Shown here: piece by piece, positions 26,246-38,200 of the stretch | Position numbering within the stretch: position 1 is the stretch's first letter | How the letters are laid out: every line of letters starts with the position of its first letter | Origin: Poecilobothrus nobilitatus | Lineage: Eukaryota > Arthropoda > Insecta > Diptera > Dolichopodidae | DNA: 64,000 nt | Direction: 5' to 3' | Assembly (NCBI GenBank): GCA_947095535.1 | Contig: OX352774.1 | Coordinates: forward strand, 77,314,416-77,378,415 | Notes under the pieces: generated by a model | Databases searched by the model: none | The model's input: the letters and a program-made list of their open reading frames with translations, nothing else | Told to the model about the DNA's origin: nothing | Program-made: the position numbers and the translations under genes

Positions 26246-27224
26246 GCAAATTTTAATATTGTTTAATTGAAAACAAATCGCCTTTATAAATATATATTGT
26301 CAAATATACTGTAAATATATAATATATAAACAAAATAAATGAATGTACTTATAAATTAATTATAGTATTCGACCTTATAATAATGTCCTATTAATATCCT
26401 TTAAATTTATTAAAAATACTTTCTTAATAACAAAATAATTATTAATATATGTATATATATATATATTTTTTTTAATTAAATATTTAAACAATTCCAAATT
26501 TCTTTAAAACAAAAAAAAAAAAAACCGCAACTTCTTAATATAACAAATTAAAGTCCTGAACTGAATTGATTCTAAAATCAACATTTTTATTTATACCTTG
26601 CGTTTTTACTTAGAAATTTTTTTAAATACTTTTTTCACATACGTACTTAATTTACCAAATGTAATTATTTATTCACAATTTGTAATTTGAAATTCCAATA
26701 AATTCCTCTTTGTAGTTTTCACTTAAATTATTTTAATTTTTTAAAATATTTATAAATTTCCTTTTAGTCATTAACTATCGGAAAAACCAACCAAGTAATT
26801 TAAATTGTTTTTTTATGAGTCTTATGATTATCCTTTAGATAATATTTAAAACAAAAATATTTATTTAAGGATATTATACACAATATTAGTAATGAAATAA
26901 ATTTTAATAAGTTCGTGTTAAGAGATATGAACTGTATTATAATTATGTATTAAGTATTAATATTTACTTTTAATTTAATTTAAATAACAAACTATGTATA
27001 CTTATTTTAAAAATCCTTAAATTGAATTGACAATTAAATATATTAAAATAACACTGATTTGAATTTAATGTGAGTTTAAAACATTTTTTATTTAATAAAA
27101 AAAAATTTAATTTAGTAAAATTAAGTAAAACTAAAAGTTTAGTCCAGTACTTAATAATGATAATAATGTTAAGTTTCCCTAAATTTATATAAATTTAATT
27201 TCAAAAAAAAATTATAGCAAAAAT
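26246..27224. other. AT-rich non-coding spacer
   Basis: No gene, RNA or repeat of note; A and T runs and a short TA tract near 26449-26464. Confidence 0.5.
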
Positions 27225-27293
27225 TCAGTCTACTTCGGGATTCGAATTCCGACCCATATGTTACTTAACAGTGTCTTTAACTACTACAGCAAG
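27225..27293 (-). repeat. tRNA-like SINE fragment, copy B
   Basis: On the minus strand, GCTGTAGTAGTTAAAGAC resembles a pol III A box region and GGAATTCGAATCCC is a good B box, spaced as in tRNA genes. It shares TAGT-GTTAAAGA with the plus-strand copy at 26170-26245 but is otherwise diverged. No plausible anticodon stem is present. Confidence 0.5.
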
Positions 27294-27406
27294 TTCTTTT
27301 ATTATTTTTTTTTTATTTTAACTATTCCATATTTTTATTCTAGAAGGACCAACATATTTTCCAATTATATATATGAGTACTTATAGATTTATTTATTTGA
27401 AATAAT

Positions 27407-27762
27407 GGGTTTGTTTATTAGTTTTCAGAACAGATTAGAGCAGATCAGGTTAGGACAGCAAAACCTATAGGACCTATAGGACATAGGAATCAGAATAGGA
27501 CAGCAAACAAGAAAAAAAAACCAAAAAAAAAAGTGGTCTAAAACAGATCTGAAAAAAAAACTAGAACAGTGTAACTTAAAGTGTAACAAAAGTGTAACTT
27601 AGAACAAATTAGAACAACTTAATGAACACAAATTAGAACAACTTAATGAAAACAAAACTAGATCACTTTCAAACAAAAGAAATACGTTTCTAAAACTAAT
27701 GAACATCAAAACTTGTACTTTTTTGTTCTAGGTAGTACTAGAGCTGACTAATAAACACACCT
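27407..27762. mobile_element. MITE-like element with terminal inverted repeats, copy 2
   Basis: Begins GGGTTTGTTTATTAG and ends CTAATAAACACACCT, flanked on both sides by AAT (3-bp target duplication). The ends match the copy at 521-1016, with two mismatches at the left tip. Inside are AGAACA-rich stretches and a short tandem GGACCTATA repeat near 27466-27484. It is 356 bp and non-coding. Confidence 0.8.
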
Positions 27763-29369
27763 AATATGATTCAATGCTCTAAACTTCATAGAAGAGTAGA
27801 TAGAAAAAAGAAAATGAATTCATTAAATCCATTGATTTCCATTGATTTCCAAATCCATTTGTTTTATTTTCTCTTCTTAAATAAGTTTTAGTTTACTAAA
27901 GATGAATTGTTAGTAGGTATCCTATACAATTGTTTAAAAACGTACAATGTTTTATGGCAATTACAGTTAAAATTAATATTTTCAAAAAGATAGTCAGAAA
28001 CTTTTTAATTGAAAACTAAAATTGTTAACACTATTTGTTCAGAACATTACTAAAATTATAATTACCAGATTAAACTACTAAATTTGTTAACATTAAGATT
28101 GATATCATTAAAATATTTTGGTCACATTTTAGTACGTAAACAAATTGTAGTAGGCATATAAGTAAGTACTTATTTTTTGTTGTTGTAAATGTTAAATTTT
28201 GCAAAACCATTTAAAATCGTCTTGGTTTTTTCTTTCTCCTTTTTATTTTAAATTTTTTTTGTACTTATTTGTCTGCCAAAAAGTAATTTCAAAATGTTAG
28301 TTATAATGGTAAAAAAAAAATATATATAGATAAGTAAGTAGTTACATAATTAAATATTTTGAAATCGAAAATTTATAAATTTCATTTTCGGAATTTACTT
28401 ATTCTTCATTTAATTGTGTTAAGTATTACCTTTTTTTTGCGTAATATGTTAAAATTATAATGCCCGACAGTTTTTTACTCAGGTCATAAACAAGATAAGA
28501 AGGTATTTAAATATTATAAAATATACTAAGTATATATTAACCCATTATATCTACATATAAATAAAGAAAAACTCCAAGTTTTAATCGAAGTTCAATAAAA
28601 TTAAAAATTTGAACTTGATTTAAAACTTGGGTTACAATTCTATTTGGTTGCTATAAGTAGCATAATGGTTGTATGTAAGTATTAGATTTTATATCTAATA
28701 AGTACTACTTAGTCAGTATATATATATATACATATTAATCCCAAAGAAGGATATAAGTTATATAGAACCATGTTGGAGCACAGCCAATAGGGACATATTA
28801 CAGCAATGAGGAAGTGAGTATACTTATAGGATTTTAATATTATGGATTTTAATAATTTTAAGTAATTTCAATAAAGAATTTTAAGTAACTATGTAATATA
28901 AATATATTACTTATAATTATAATAATATAAAATATGTTGTTAAAGTAGTTAGTACAATTTTTTTTTTTTTTGAATAAATGTGTTTATAAATTTAATTTTA
29001 TTCGTTTACAAAAGACACGTTAAAAATAAAGAAATGAAATTTTAATTACATATATGTTTAAATCTCTTTAAAAACTTCAGTGTGTTGTAAATATTTTTTA
29101 AGAAACATCTCCTGTTATAGGTAGAAATATAAGTAGGATTCCAAAATTTACAATTTAAATGGTTATAAATTACTCAATTTATTTTCTGTCGAATATTTTT
29201 TAATCTGAAAACACGAAACGACAAAAATTTTTCAATTTTGCATAAGTACTAAAAGTTTAAAAAATCATCCAAACATTTAAAGATCGAAATAAGTATGTAA
29301 ATTGATTAGTTTAGTTTGGTCTAAATTTATTGTGTAAAATAAATTTTACAATTAAATGTAGGACCCTTT
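27763..29369. other. AT-rich non-coding spacer
   Basis: No supportable gene. It has a small tandem duplication of ATTGATTTCC near 27831-27850 and scattered TAAGTA strings. Confidence 0.5.
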
Positions 29370-29703
29370 AAATCGTTCCTAGTAGCCAGGAGCACCGCTT
29401 TCCTACCGCTACAAGTTCTGCTGCAAAAACTGAGCATTCCCCGCTTAATATTTCTTTTTTATGAATTCTATCTAAAGTTACTACTGCGTAACCTACTTGT
29501 TTTCCCTCTTTGGACGCATCTGTGTACCATTCGATTTCCGATTTGTGCTTTTCTCTTATACTCCTAAGTGCCGCTATATACGCCTCTTTGGAGGTATTTT
29601 CTTTATGTAGGTTGGCTATTTCGTCAATAAAGAGATGATTTGTATTTGACCAAAATGGCTCCTTATTGCTTATTTCGATTTCAGGATTAAGTTGAATTTC
29701 TGT

Positions 29704-30860
29704 TTACCTCATTATTTCAATTATAAGGTTTATTGCTGAGCGTTTATTTTGTGGGGTGCTTTCGTGGTAGGTGTTGTATACCAGTTTGTGAAGAGGGTGT
29801 CTTGGTTGAGTATAAGCTTTGACTGTTAGGTTGGCGGCCAAGATATTTCTTCTCTTGATAATAGAAAGGAATCCTGCTTCAGCTTCTAAAGCTTTAATTT
29901 TGGAATTCGTGAGAGCACCTAGAGCGACTCTGGCTGCCTGATTAATAAGTACTTGGAGTTTATTCAGATTGTTCTGCATTGTGAAATCGCAAATTGTAAT
30001 TCCATTATCTATTTATCGGAATGTTATAGCTTTGGCTATAGTTAGTGCCACTTCTACTGGGGGGACCAAAATTTTTTCGACATATGTATTTTAGCAATGA
30101 TATTGTTTTTCTTGTCTGTGTTTGTATGTGATTTATGTGTGGCGAATAGTTTAATTTGCTTGTTAGAATGATTCCAAGTATTTTAATTTGCGATTTGTAT
30201 GTAAGTGTTATCGAGTTAATCGTGGTATGCTTTTGGGTATTATCTTTTCTAAATCTAGATTATGGGGTACTATCTTTTCTAAAATTTTTGCTATAACCGG
30301 AAGGAGCGATATGAATCTGTAGTTCTCCGCTTTGTTCCTTTCTTTATTTGGTTTTGACAAAGCAATAAAATCCGCCATTTTTCAGGCTTGTGGAATTATA
30401 TCATTGTTATATATTACGTTAAACAGTCTTAGCATTCTTTTCTTAAAATTTCTGTCCACTTTTTTTATAAAATTGTAAGTTACCCCGTCGAGACCTGGGG
30501 TTTTACCTTTGGGCCTCTGAAGTGCAAGCATTAATTCTATGTACTCTATATCTCGGTCAAGTATGGGATTTGATTGTGATATATTCTTGGATATTTGGTC
30601 TACCATTGGTTCATCGTTTATTGAGTTACAGATTCCCACGTTTTCGGTATAGAAAGTAGCCAGGTGGTTTGCAATTCTCTTCGGGTCTCTTGTTGAAACT
30701 TGGTTTATTTCGAGTACTATACTCCTGCCTTTATCTTTATTACTAACTATTTTTCTAGCCTTTTGCCATGTTTCAGCCATGCTTTCTCCGTCAATGGCGT
30801 TTGCAAATTTTAACCAGTTATCCCTGCGCGCTTCCTTGATCGCCTTTTTTAACATCGCAT
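29704..30860 (-). pseudogene. Retrotransposon reverse-transcriptase remnant lacking its core
   Basis: The N-terminal half (linker helices, GKTPGLDGVTY, then YRFISLLPVIAKILEKI) is joined almost directly to the region that normally follows the catalytic box (INSITLTYKSQIKILGIIL, then LNKLQVLINQAARVALG). The palm motifs with the catalytic aspartates are absent, so an internal deletion removed them. A frameshift sits at the join near 30220-30260. Confidence 0.8.
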
Positions 30861-30894
30861 TTGTTTTTTTTAACTGTAATAGTTTGTTCTTTGT

Positions 30895-30939
30895 CTGGTG
30901 CCTCTTATATGACCTCCGTAGTCATATAAGAGGCACCAG
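30895..30939. repeat. Perfect 19-bp inverted repeat at an internal junction of the retrotransposon
   Basis: CTGGTGCCTCTTATATGAC, seven bases (CTCCGTA), then the exact reverse complement. It lies exactly where endonuclease sequence stops and RT linker sequence starts, so it marks a rearrangement. Confidence 0.85.
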
Positions 30940-31543
30940 TATTGTGTCCCATGTTAGTATATTACTTAGTGTTGAGTACGCTAGCGTGACATACGAACAT
31001 GTCATGCTTCCTCTATTTGTGATATATGTGTGTTTTCCAGTATTCATTATTTGTATATCTGGGTGATTGCTCGTGAATATTTCAATCGTTCTTCCTCTTG
31101 TAGTTGTAATGAGGTCTCCCCAAACTTCGCTCCTGGCATTGAAATTCCCGAGGATTAGGAAAGGGGGATTCACTTGTTTAGTTAAGTCCATAAGAATTTT
31201 CTGACTTAATGAGAAATCATGCTGAATGTATACGTTTATGATTGATGTCTCAACTTTGTGCCCCGGAAATTTAATTTTTACATCCACTGCTTGTAAAGGA
31301 GTTTGTATGTCAATCTCTTGGAATGTGAAATCTTTCCTTATTAATAATCCATCCATCTCATTACTGCAGGTGATATTGGCATTAGGCAGTTGTAAGTTTT
31401 GTAGGAAGTTCTTTTGCTATTCGCTTTTGTATTTGTTTCTTGTAGTGCATATACTATAGGATTATGCTCTTTTGTTATAATGTCCATGTACGGTAAGTTT
31501 GTTTCAAACCCTTGAATATTCCATTGTATGATTTTGTCTTAAA
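30940..31543 (-). pseudogene. Retrotransposon AP-type endonuclease fragment
   Basis: Starts with QWNIQGFETNLP and LQETN, typical of apurinic-type endonuclease domains of LINEs, and continues to LGNFNARSEVWG, where the usual GDFN has become GNFN. The last part (the SDH motif region) is missing: the frame ends at an inverted-repeat junction at 30895-30939. Confidence 0.8.
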
Positions 31544-31851
31544 GGTTTATTTGCATTTGTATTTCCTTTTTTTATTGATCATTATAAATCTGGATCGTAT
31601 CTTTTGTTTTTTTTTCTCTTTATTTTATTGGTTAGTTGGCTATTTGTTTTAATTTGGTTTTTGTTTTTAGTTATTTTATTTTGTTTTTGCTTGCAAGCTT
31701 CTTTTGTGCCTCTTCTTTCAAATTCCGCTTCGTCCTCTTTTGGGCAATGGTTTTGTAATTTCAGAAGATTGGTTATTTATTTGAAGGATGTGGATGCTTT
31801 TTCTATATTATCTGTTGGTTGATTCTCTTGATGGTTGTCTGCTTCTATATT

Positions 31852-32400
31852 TTAGAATTTATATTGGCGACAGGTTTCCTTTATTATTTGACATAGTAAG
31901 GCTGTATCAGCTTTGTTCGGTTGATTCTTTTCTTGTGCTTCTCTCAATGCTTGGGCTACTGTTTTTGTTTGTGATGAACTATTTGATTTTGTATTGGTTG
32001 GAATGTGTGTTTTAATATTATTTGTAGGATTACTTTGGTTGTTGGGTGGGTTAGTTTTATTTTGATTAGTATTGGTAGTGGCTACGATATTGTTTTGTGT
32101 TCTGTAAATCTTGTAGGCCTCTCCCTTTGTACATCTGTTGTCAGTTTTGATTTTTAGGACGTCTTTTTCTCTGATGTAGCTGGGGCACTTAGAGTCATTG
32201 GGAGGGTGTGCTGATACGTCGGGGTTGTTTTCGCAATTTATGCATCTTGGAATCAAGCAATTTTGCCTGTGCGCAGTCATATTCTCAGGTTTGACATCTT
32301 GTGAACAGTTACTGCACTTGTGATTACTTTCCGATACTTCTATTTTTGGGTACGATTTTTTTATATCAACTTTTAGGAAACCATCTTTCAGGCTTCTAGG
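31852..32400 (-). pseudogene. Retrotransposon gag-like zinc-knuckle fragment
   Basis: Cysteine/histidine clusters (CSNCSQDVK, HRQNC, CINCENN, KCPSY) in the pattern of ORF1 proteins of the I/Jockey superfamily, followed by an Asn/Thr/Pro-rich tail. The protein would bind element RNA. The upstream part (32930-32584) is separated by a frameshift and stops. Confidence 0.8.
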
Positions 32401-33005
32401 GGGCTCAAAGTCCCAAAAGTAACACTTATCTATCTTGAAAATTTATTTACAATGTTGTTGTTGTTTGGTTTCTTAACCGGAAATCGGTAAATTTCTTCTA
32501 TTTCTGATGTTGGATTATGAACTTTAAGTTCTCTAAGGATTTCTGCATCGGACTTACCTTCATTAGCGATGGACTCACCTTCATTAACAGAAAACTTCCT
32601 TAGATTGGTTAAGGGATTTCATATAGTCGATCTTGATCTTCATCAAGCTCTCTTCTTTCACAAAGGACTCTGCTATTTTTTTGCTTGGTACGTCGATTAG
32701 GATGTTCCCTTCTCTATTGTACTTTGCATTAAAATTTGTATTTATTCCTTGCAACGCTTTGTTTATCCTAAAAATGTTAAAAGCTTTCATTGTCTTGGTG
32801 TCGTCTTTACATTTAAGTATTAAAAATTTTTTGTCATTATCCGCCAAGGTTGCACCGAGTCTGGGAAATAATGCATATCTATCTTTTTTTTTTTGGCACT
32901 GTTGATTGTTTTCTTGTTGGTGAAGTTTCTACACTGCTCAGTTCACTGAATCGGTTTTAACTCCCCTTGTAGATCCTATCCGTTGTCTATTGGAACTCTT
33001 GTCTT

Positions 33006-33580
33006 TAATATAATTTCTTATTTTAAAAGAATGTTCCTCTTTTGTAAACTGGAATAAGGTTTTTTGATATAATATTAAAATTATATCAAAAAGCGAATCG
33101 CTGCTGTCTAGTTTAAAAACTATTCTTTTTTTTATTGAATTTTCTTCGAAATTCTGAACTTTGTTTTATTTATTTTTTATCCTTCCCCTGTAGATTTAAG
33201 GTTCTCCTATCTTCATTTTTTGTATTTATTTAAAATTTTAATTAAAATTAAAAATTAATTTATTTAAATTTGCTTCTTCTAAAAGTACTTATGCAATTTT
33301 TTTTGTTTTTTTAACAAATTTATAATCTTGTTTACTTAAAAGTTTGATTTTGTTTTTAACTATATAAATCCAAGAATTCTTCACTTCTTAGGTCATAAGA
33401 TCGTTAAGAATTTATTTTTTGAATATTGTTTTTTAAGTGTTTTTGCACTTTTTGAGTTTTTAAGAATAAAAATTAATATAATTTTTTTAATTTTTTTATT
33501 TTAGACACTTTGTACAAGTATTTATAATATATTTGTAAATTCAATAACTATTACCACAATCATAATTAGTTTTTTTTTTA
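33006..33580. other. AT-rich non-coding spacer
   Basis: No gene seen. A short inverted repeat around TTTGATATAATATTAAAATTATATCAAA near 33061-33091 is visible but AT-only. Confidence 0.45.
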
Positions 33581-33672
33581 TGCATTTCTCTGCCACATAA
33601 ATGTGGACAGGAAATTACACAGCCTTTCCTGTTCAGGCGATTCGAACCCACACTCCCTCGGTGTTTTAATCG
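33581..33672 (-). repeat. tRNA-derived SINE fragment, copy C
   Basis: On the minus strand: ACCGAGGGAGTGTGG, then a perfect B box (GGTTCGAATCG), then AACAGGAAAGGCTGTGTAA and CCACATTTATGTGGCAGAG, ending in an A run. The first block matches copy A at 26170-26245. The A-box part is missing or diverged. The ordered tRNA-like head, unique body and A tail fit a SINE. Confidence 0.6.
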
Positions 33673-34354
33673 TAATTTTTTCCAAACAAAAGCATTTTTT
33701 AAATAATAATTTGTTATATTTAGAATAAAAATTATGTTTAATTTTGTAATTGTGATGTATATTTCTATTTAAAACCAAATTTAAAAATGATAAGAGGAAA
33801 ATCGCTATGATCTTCCTAATTCCGATCACATAAACTCATTTTTCCATAAAATTACCTCTCACTAGCCTATTACCGACCTATACACTTTACTATAGAAAAT
33901 GGTGGATTATACCTACTTATAATAGGTTAAAAGAAAATAAAAATGTTGAAAATTTAAAAATTCTAATAAGAACACAAATTATTTATATTTTTTACTGCTT
34001 TTTATTAATTATAATTAAAAAAAAATTACTTAAAACTAGTTGGGTAGGTATAATACTCGTACCTACTTCACAAAAACTAAATACCTATTGTAACTTCATA
34101 ACGCAAATAATTAATAAATTAAATAACAAAAATTACCAAACCTAAAATAAGAAAATTCTTAAATATTTTTTTTTAAACTAGAAATGCTGAAACGATATAA
34201 ATAAATAATGATCTTTTATACTTAAGTACATATATTTGATCAGTCTTTTAGATAACTATACTATACATAAGTATTTTAAAAAGTATTTTTTCTTGAAGAA
34301 TTAATTTCGGGAACATTATACTTATGTTCCGCGTCTAGTCATTAGTGTTGGAGA
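33673..34354. other. AT-rich non-coding spacer
   Basis: Nothing recognisable. The frame at 33578-33829 is the SINE read through in one frame. Confidence 0.45.
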
Positions 34355-34598
34355 TTAAGGCCGTTTCCGAATCTATCGCACTAGCATTTGACACTAGACA
34401 TTTCACACTCTGTTCTTACATGTATTACTCTTTTAGGGTCTAAATATTTAGTGTAGTCGAAAGTATACTAAAAAATTGACAGATTATCAAGTGCTATCAG
34501 ACAATTTCGTGGACTATTTTCGAATGCACTGAAAATATTTAGGGAGTTTTTCGGAATTAATTTAGTGCGAAAAGCGATAGTTTCGGACACGGCCTTAA
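34355..34598. mobile_element. TTAA-flanked MITE
   Basis: The left end reads TTAAGGCCGTTTCCGAATC and the right end, reversed, TTAAGGCCGTGTCCGAAAC, with further matching into TATCGC. Both ends carry TTAA, which suits piggyBac-type target duplication. It is 244 bp, non-coding, and less AT-rich than its surroundings. The other possibility is a TA-duplicating family in which TTAAGGCC is part of the inverted repeat. Confidence 0.8.
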
Positions 34599-34689
34599 TA
34601 TGACAAATTAAACCAGAAATTGAATAATAAAATAGGTCATCTCTATCTGGCTATTTCCAATAATTACCACTCATTGTCGTTGTTTTGAT

Positions 34690-35226
34690 TTCCAGTGTTA
34701 TTTCGTTCTACTTAGTTTCATCCGTGGGAGGTATTCTCTCTCATATTTAACTATTACAAAATGGCCATTATCAAAATTTTCTATATTTTTATTTTCTTTA
34801 TTCTGTACTAACTCATTTTCAGTAGTAACCTTATGTTCATAATTTTTTTTCTTTAAATCTTTTAAATCTTTGCAAGCTTTCGGTTTCAAGGCTTTGTTTA
34901 CTTTCACTTCTTTAATTTTTTTTTCTCATTTAATCTTCTTTGATAAATTCGTTGTTGATGTTAATTTTGGTTTGTTTTTTAAATTATTTTTGTCACTTTG
35001 TTCTGGCTAATACAGAGTGATATTGAAAGGAATTGAAGTATTTATTTTGGAAGTTTTCGATATTCTTGATAGGTGTTTCTGCAGTAGTAGTTTTTGGTGC
35101 AGAAGTTGTTGGTAACGCTAGTAAATTCAGAGTTGCATCTTGACCAATGATACCCTCAATAGTATTATTGTTTTCATTCCAAAAATTGAAATTTTTTGTT
35201 GACTCAAACTTTAATACCCCTTTCAT
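34690..35226 (-). pseudogene. Decayed protein-coding remnant of unknown family
   Basis: Two in-line minus-strand open stretches (35226-34993 and 34907-34698) have better codon character than the surrounding DNA. The first includes GIIGQDATLNLLALPTTSAP and YHSVLARTK; the second is Lys-rich and ends GHFVIVKYEREYLPRMKLSRTK. The FVIVKYEREYLP string resembles a small motif seen in transposon-encoded proteins of insects, but I cannot name a family. They are separated by stops. It may be an old transposon gene; a host pseudogene is also possible. Confidence 0.35.
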
Positions 35227-35230
35227 AATA

Positions 35231-38200
35231 GTTAAATCTTAAACATGAAAAATAATTTAAATTAACTAATATTTTAGTTTGGGATATATTTTATACATAT
35301 CGCCTAAGTATAAAATATTTTTAAATAAATATAAATTTACAAAAAAAAAATGTGGTCGTAATTAAGTAACCAAATTTCTTTGCCGACCAGTAGGTCGGAA
35401 ATACATATGCTATTGAAATTATTTCTCCTAATAACCGACCAGGGGGTTTAGGTATTTCAAACTAAAATAAACCAACTTTTTTAACAAAAATTAACAAAAA
35501 AATTTATAAATTTTTAGTAGAACTAGACTAAAAAAGTAAAAATATCTTTAATAAAAGTTATTTCATAAATTAGAATTAATCTTATTTATAAAAAATATTA
35601 TGCGAAATTCTAGTAAAGTTTCAATACTGATAAACATTTTTTAGTAAGTTGTAAATAGGTAATATAATAGAAGCTTTAATTATCTAATTAATTACTTAAT
35701 GGTTTTTTTTTTATAAATTTTCTTGTTAGATAATTTGTTTAAAGTACATAATTGAAAAATGTTCTTAATGCTCCGCTATAACGACCGCCGGTCGTTACTG
35801 CGACACGGTTCATATTCGAGTTTCCCTAATACCGACAACTGCATTTTATTATATAAAATAGTGAATTTAAAGAATATATCATTATTTTTTCATTATTCAT
35901 TTTTATTTTTATTTCTTAATGTAGCTTAAGCTTTCATATATGCCAAAATCATAAAATACTAACCAAAATGATTCCAAATTTCTTAAAAATCACTAAAAAC
36001 TCCACAATATATTTTTACTATTTTGACAACAAAAGAACAAGTGTTTTGGGAACTTACACTTTAATTATTGATTTACTTATACTTATTTAATTGAATAAAT
36101 GATTTTCAGAACTTGATATTCATAGATAATAATACGAAAACTACAAAGTTACAAATAACAAGCAATTTGAGATAAGTAGTTATCGTCAAAAAACGGAGTT
36201 ATTTTTAAAAATACAAAGAGGTCGGAATCAGAAAGGTAGTCGTAAGTAGGATATTTTACGTTAGTAAGTAAGTAATAAATAAATAAATATGTATTGTAAT
36301 TTTAAAAACTTATTTCTATGTTATTTAATGTTATTATGTTATTATCGAATAGTTCAGAAGGTTGTCTCCACACTATTCTCGTAATTGTTTCATTTTGTTC
36401 TTAGTTTTTATGGTAACTTCAATAGTTAATATTTAATACTATAGTTAGTAGTTATTATGTAAATATTGCTATTGAAGTCAAATAATTACTACAAAATAGC
36501 TTAAATAATTTCTAAATGAATGACAAAAAAAAATGAATGACAAAAAAAAATTACTCAACAGAATTCTTATTTTAAAAGTCTCATGAATATAAATAATTAA
36601 CTAATTAATTTGTATTTTTAGTTTTGTTAAATATTTGAGACTATACGAAGATACCTTTATTTATTTGAAAAATTTAAAAGATAAATTCATAGTTAAAAAT
36701 TTTGAATAAAGTCTGTCAGAAAAAAAAAAATAGACTGTATTGTTTTCTTACTTGGGGTTCTTACTTTAAATCATTTTATGGTTCTTAAGTATACGAATTA
36801 GTTACATCAATTCAATCAGATGTGACAAAAAACCTGAAACCTTTAATAAGCTTTAACCACTTAGATTAATATTTTTTTCTAAATTTTATACTGTTATGAT
36901 AAGCTTAATTTACAGGATCATATCTCTTTTAATAAGACAATAAGTAAATAAAATAAACTTTAAAATAAGTAAATGTAAAAAGTAAAAAATAAGACAATAA
37001 GTAAAAAGAAACAAAAAATACCTGTTTATTAACTCAACAAAAGCACAATCCTTTTTTGTAAATGGTAAATAAGTGCAAAAAGCAAGATAATTGTGCATAC
37101 TTAATAACCTTTTCTAAAAGTTGTTAAGTATCCAAATTCTTAAAGGTTTTTTGCGAAATGTGCAGTTAAAGTGAACTGAACGTACAATAAGAATCAATTT
37201 TGATTATTTTAACATTAATATTCTGTCTAAGTTATTCTAAATAAAATGCCGATTATAATATTATTATATATGTACTTATATATACATATAAATTAATATT
37301 AAGTAACTATGATACATTTTATGTACACTTAGTTATTTAAATCTCTATAGATAAAAAGCATATATATATATAACATAATTAATATGCAATGATTTAAAAA
37401 TCGAAATTTTATCATAACCAAAACTGAAGCTAATTAATAACTAGATACTTATTAGTTACTTATTCTATAAAGGTTTTTAGAAAAATAAATTAAATAATAC
37501 ACCTACTAAAATAAAAGAGTGTTGAATGAATAATGATGACAATCAAACAATAATTGAATTCACACTTGATGATTTGACATTTTATTATTTTTTAATCTTA
37601 AATGATTTTCTAAAAGAAGTTCATTTTATATTGGCCTTATTCATTACTGCATAGTATAAACTTAGAGAAGAGTTTTGTTAGGTATATAGTTTATTTTGGA
37701 AAATTCCTCTTATAATATCTCTAAAGTCTAAACATATGGTAATTCTGCAAATTGTTAATACATATTACAATTGTTAAGAAATATTGGATTTATTTAATTT
37801 ATTAAGTAGATAAATTTATTTTATAACTTAAAAACTAAATTTAATGGTTAAATATAAATTAACGTTTAATTTTATTTTATTTATTCAAAAAAAATTGGGT
37901 ATTTAGGTAAACATTGCATTTTTTTTTTTTTTTTGTTTTTCTTGAATATTTATTTTCTATCAATTGTAAATGAAAGAGTGTTAAGCAAATAAGTATAAGT
38001 AAATGCTCATTAAGTACTTAATTTTTTATATTGTAATTTATAACATATTTAATAGGTACCTAATTATTATTTTCATTTGATTTTATACAAACTCTTAGTA
38101 GAGAATAAAAAGAGGATTCACACACAATTGAGGGATTTGAAACCTTTAATTAGTAAGATAACAAAACGTCGCATTATTATTGTAAGTAATCCATAATCGA

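Larger units (their letters stand above)
29370..33005 (-). mobile_element. Degenerate I-group non-LTR retrotransposon
   Basis: On the minus strand, from right to left, the element reads: gag N-terminus (about 32930-32584), gag zinc-knuckle part (about 32400-31850; CSNCSQDVK, then CINCENN and KCPSYIREKD), endonuclease (about 31543-30940; QWNIQG, LQETN and LGNFNARSEVWG), reverse-transcriptase N-terminus (about 30860-30260; GKTPGLDGVTYNFIKK), post-catalytic RT region (about 30220-29704; KILGIIL, LINQAARVALGA), then the start of an RNase H domain (about 29555-29375; EWYTDASKEGKQVGYAVV). RNase H and gag style point to the I group. The RT catalytic core with its YADD box is missing, stops and frameshifts break both ORFs, and the element stops inside RNase H, so its 3' end is gone. 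It is dead. Confidence 0.88.

Noticed and set aside
30779..32905. Plus-strand frames across the I-group element
   Set aside because: They are the complement of gag, endonuclease and RT sequence, which make sense only on the minus strand.
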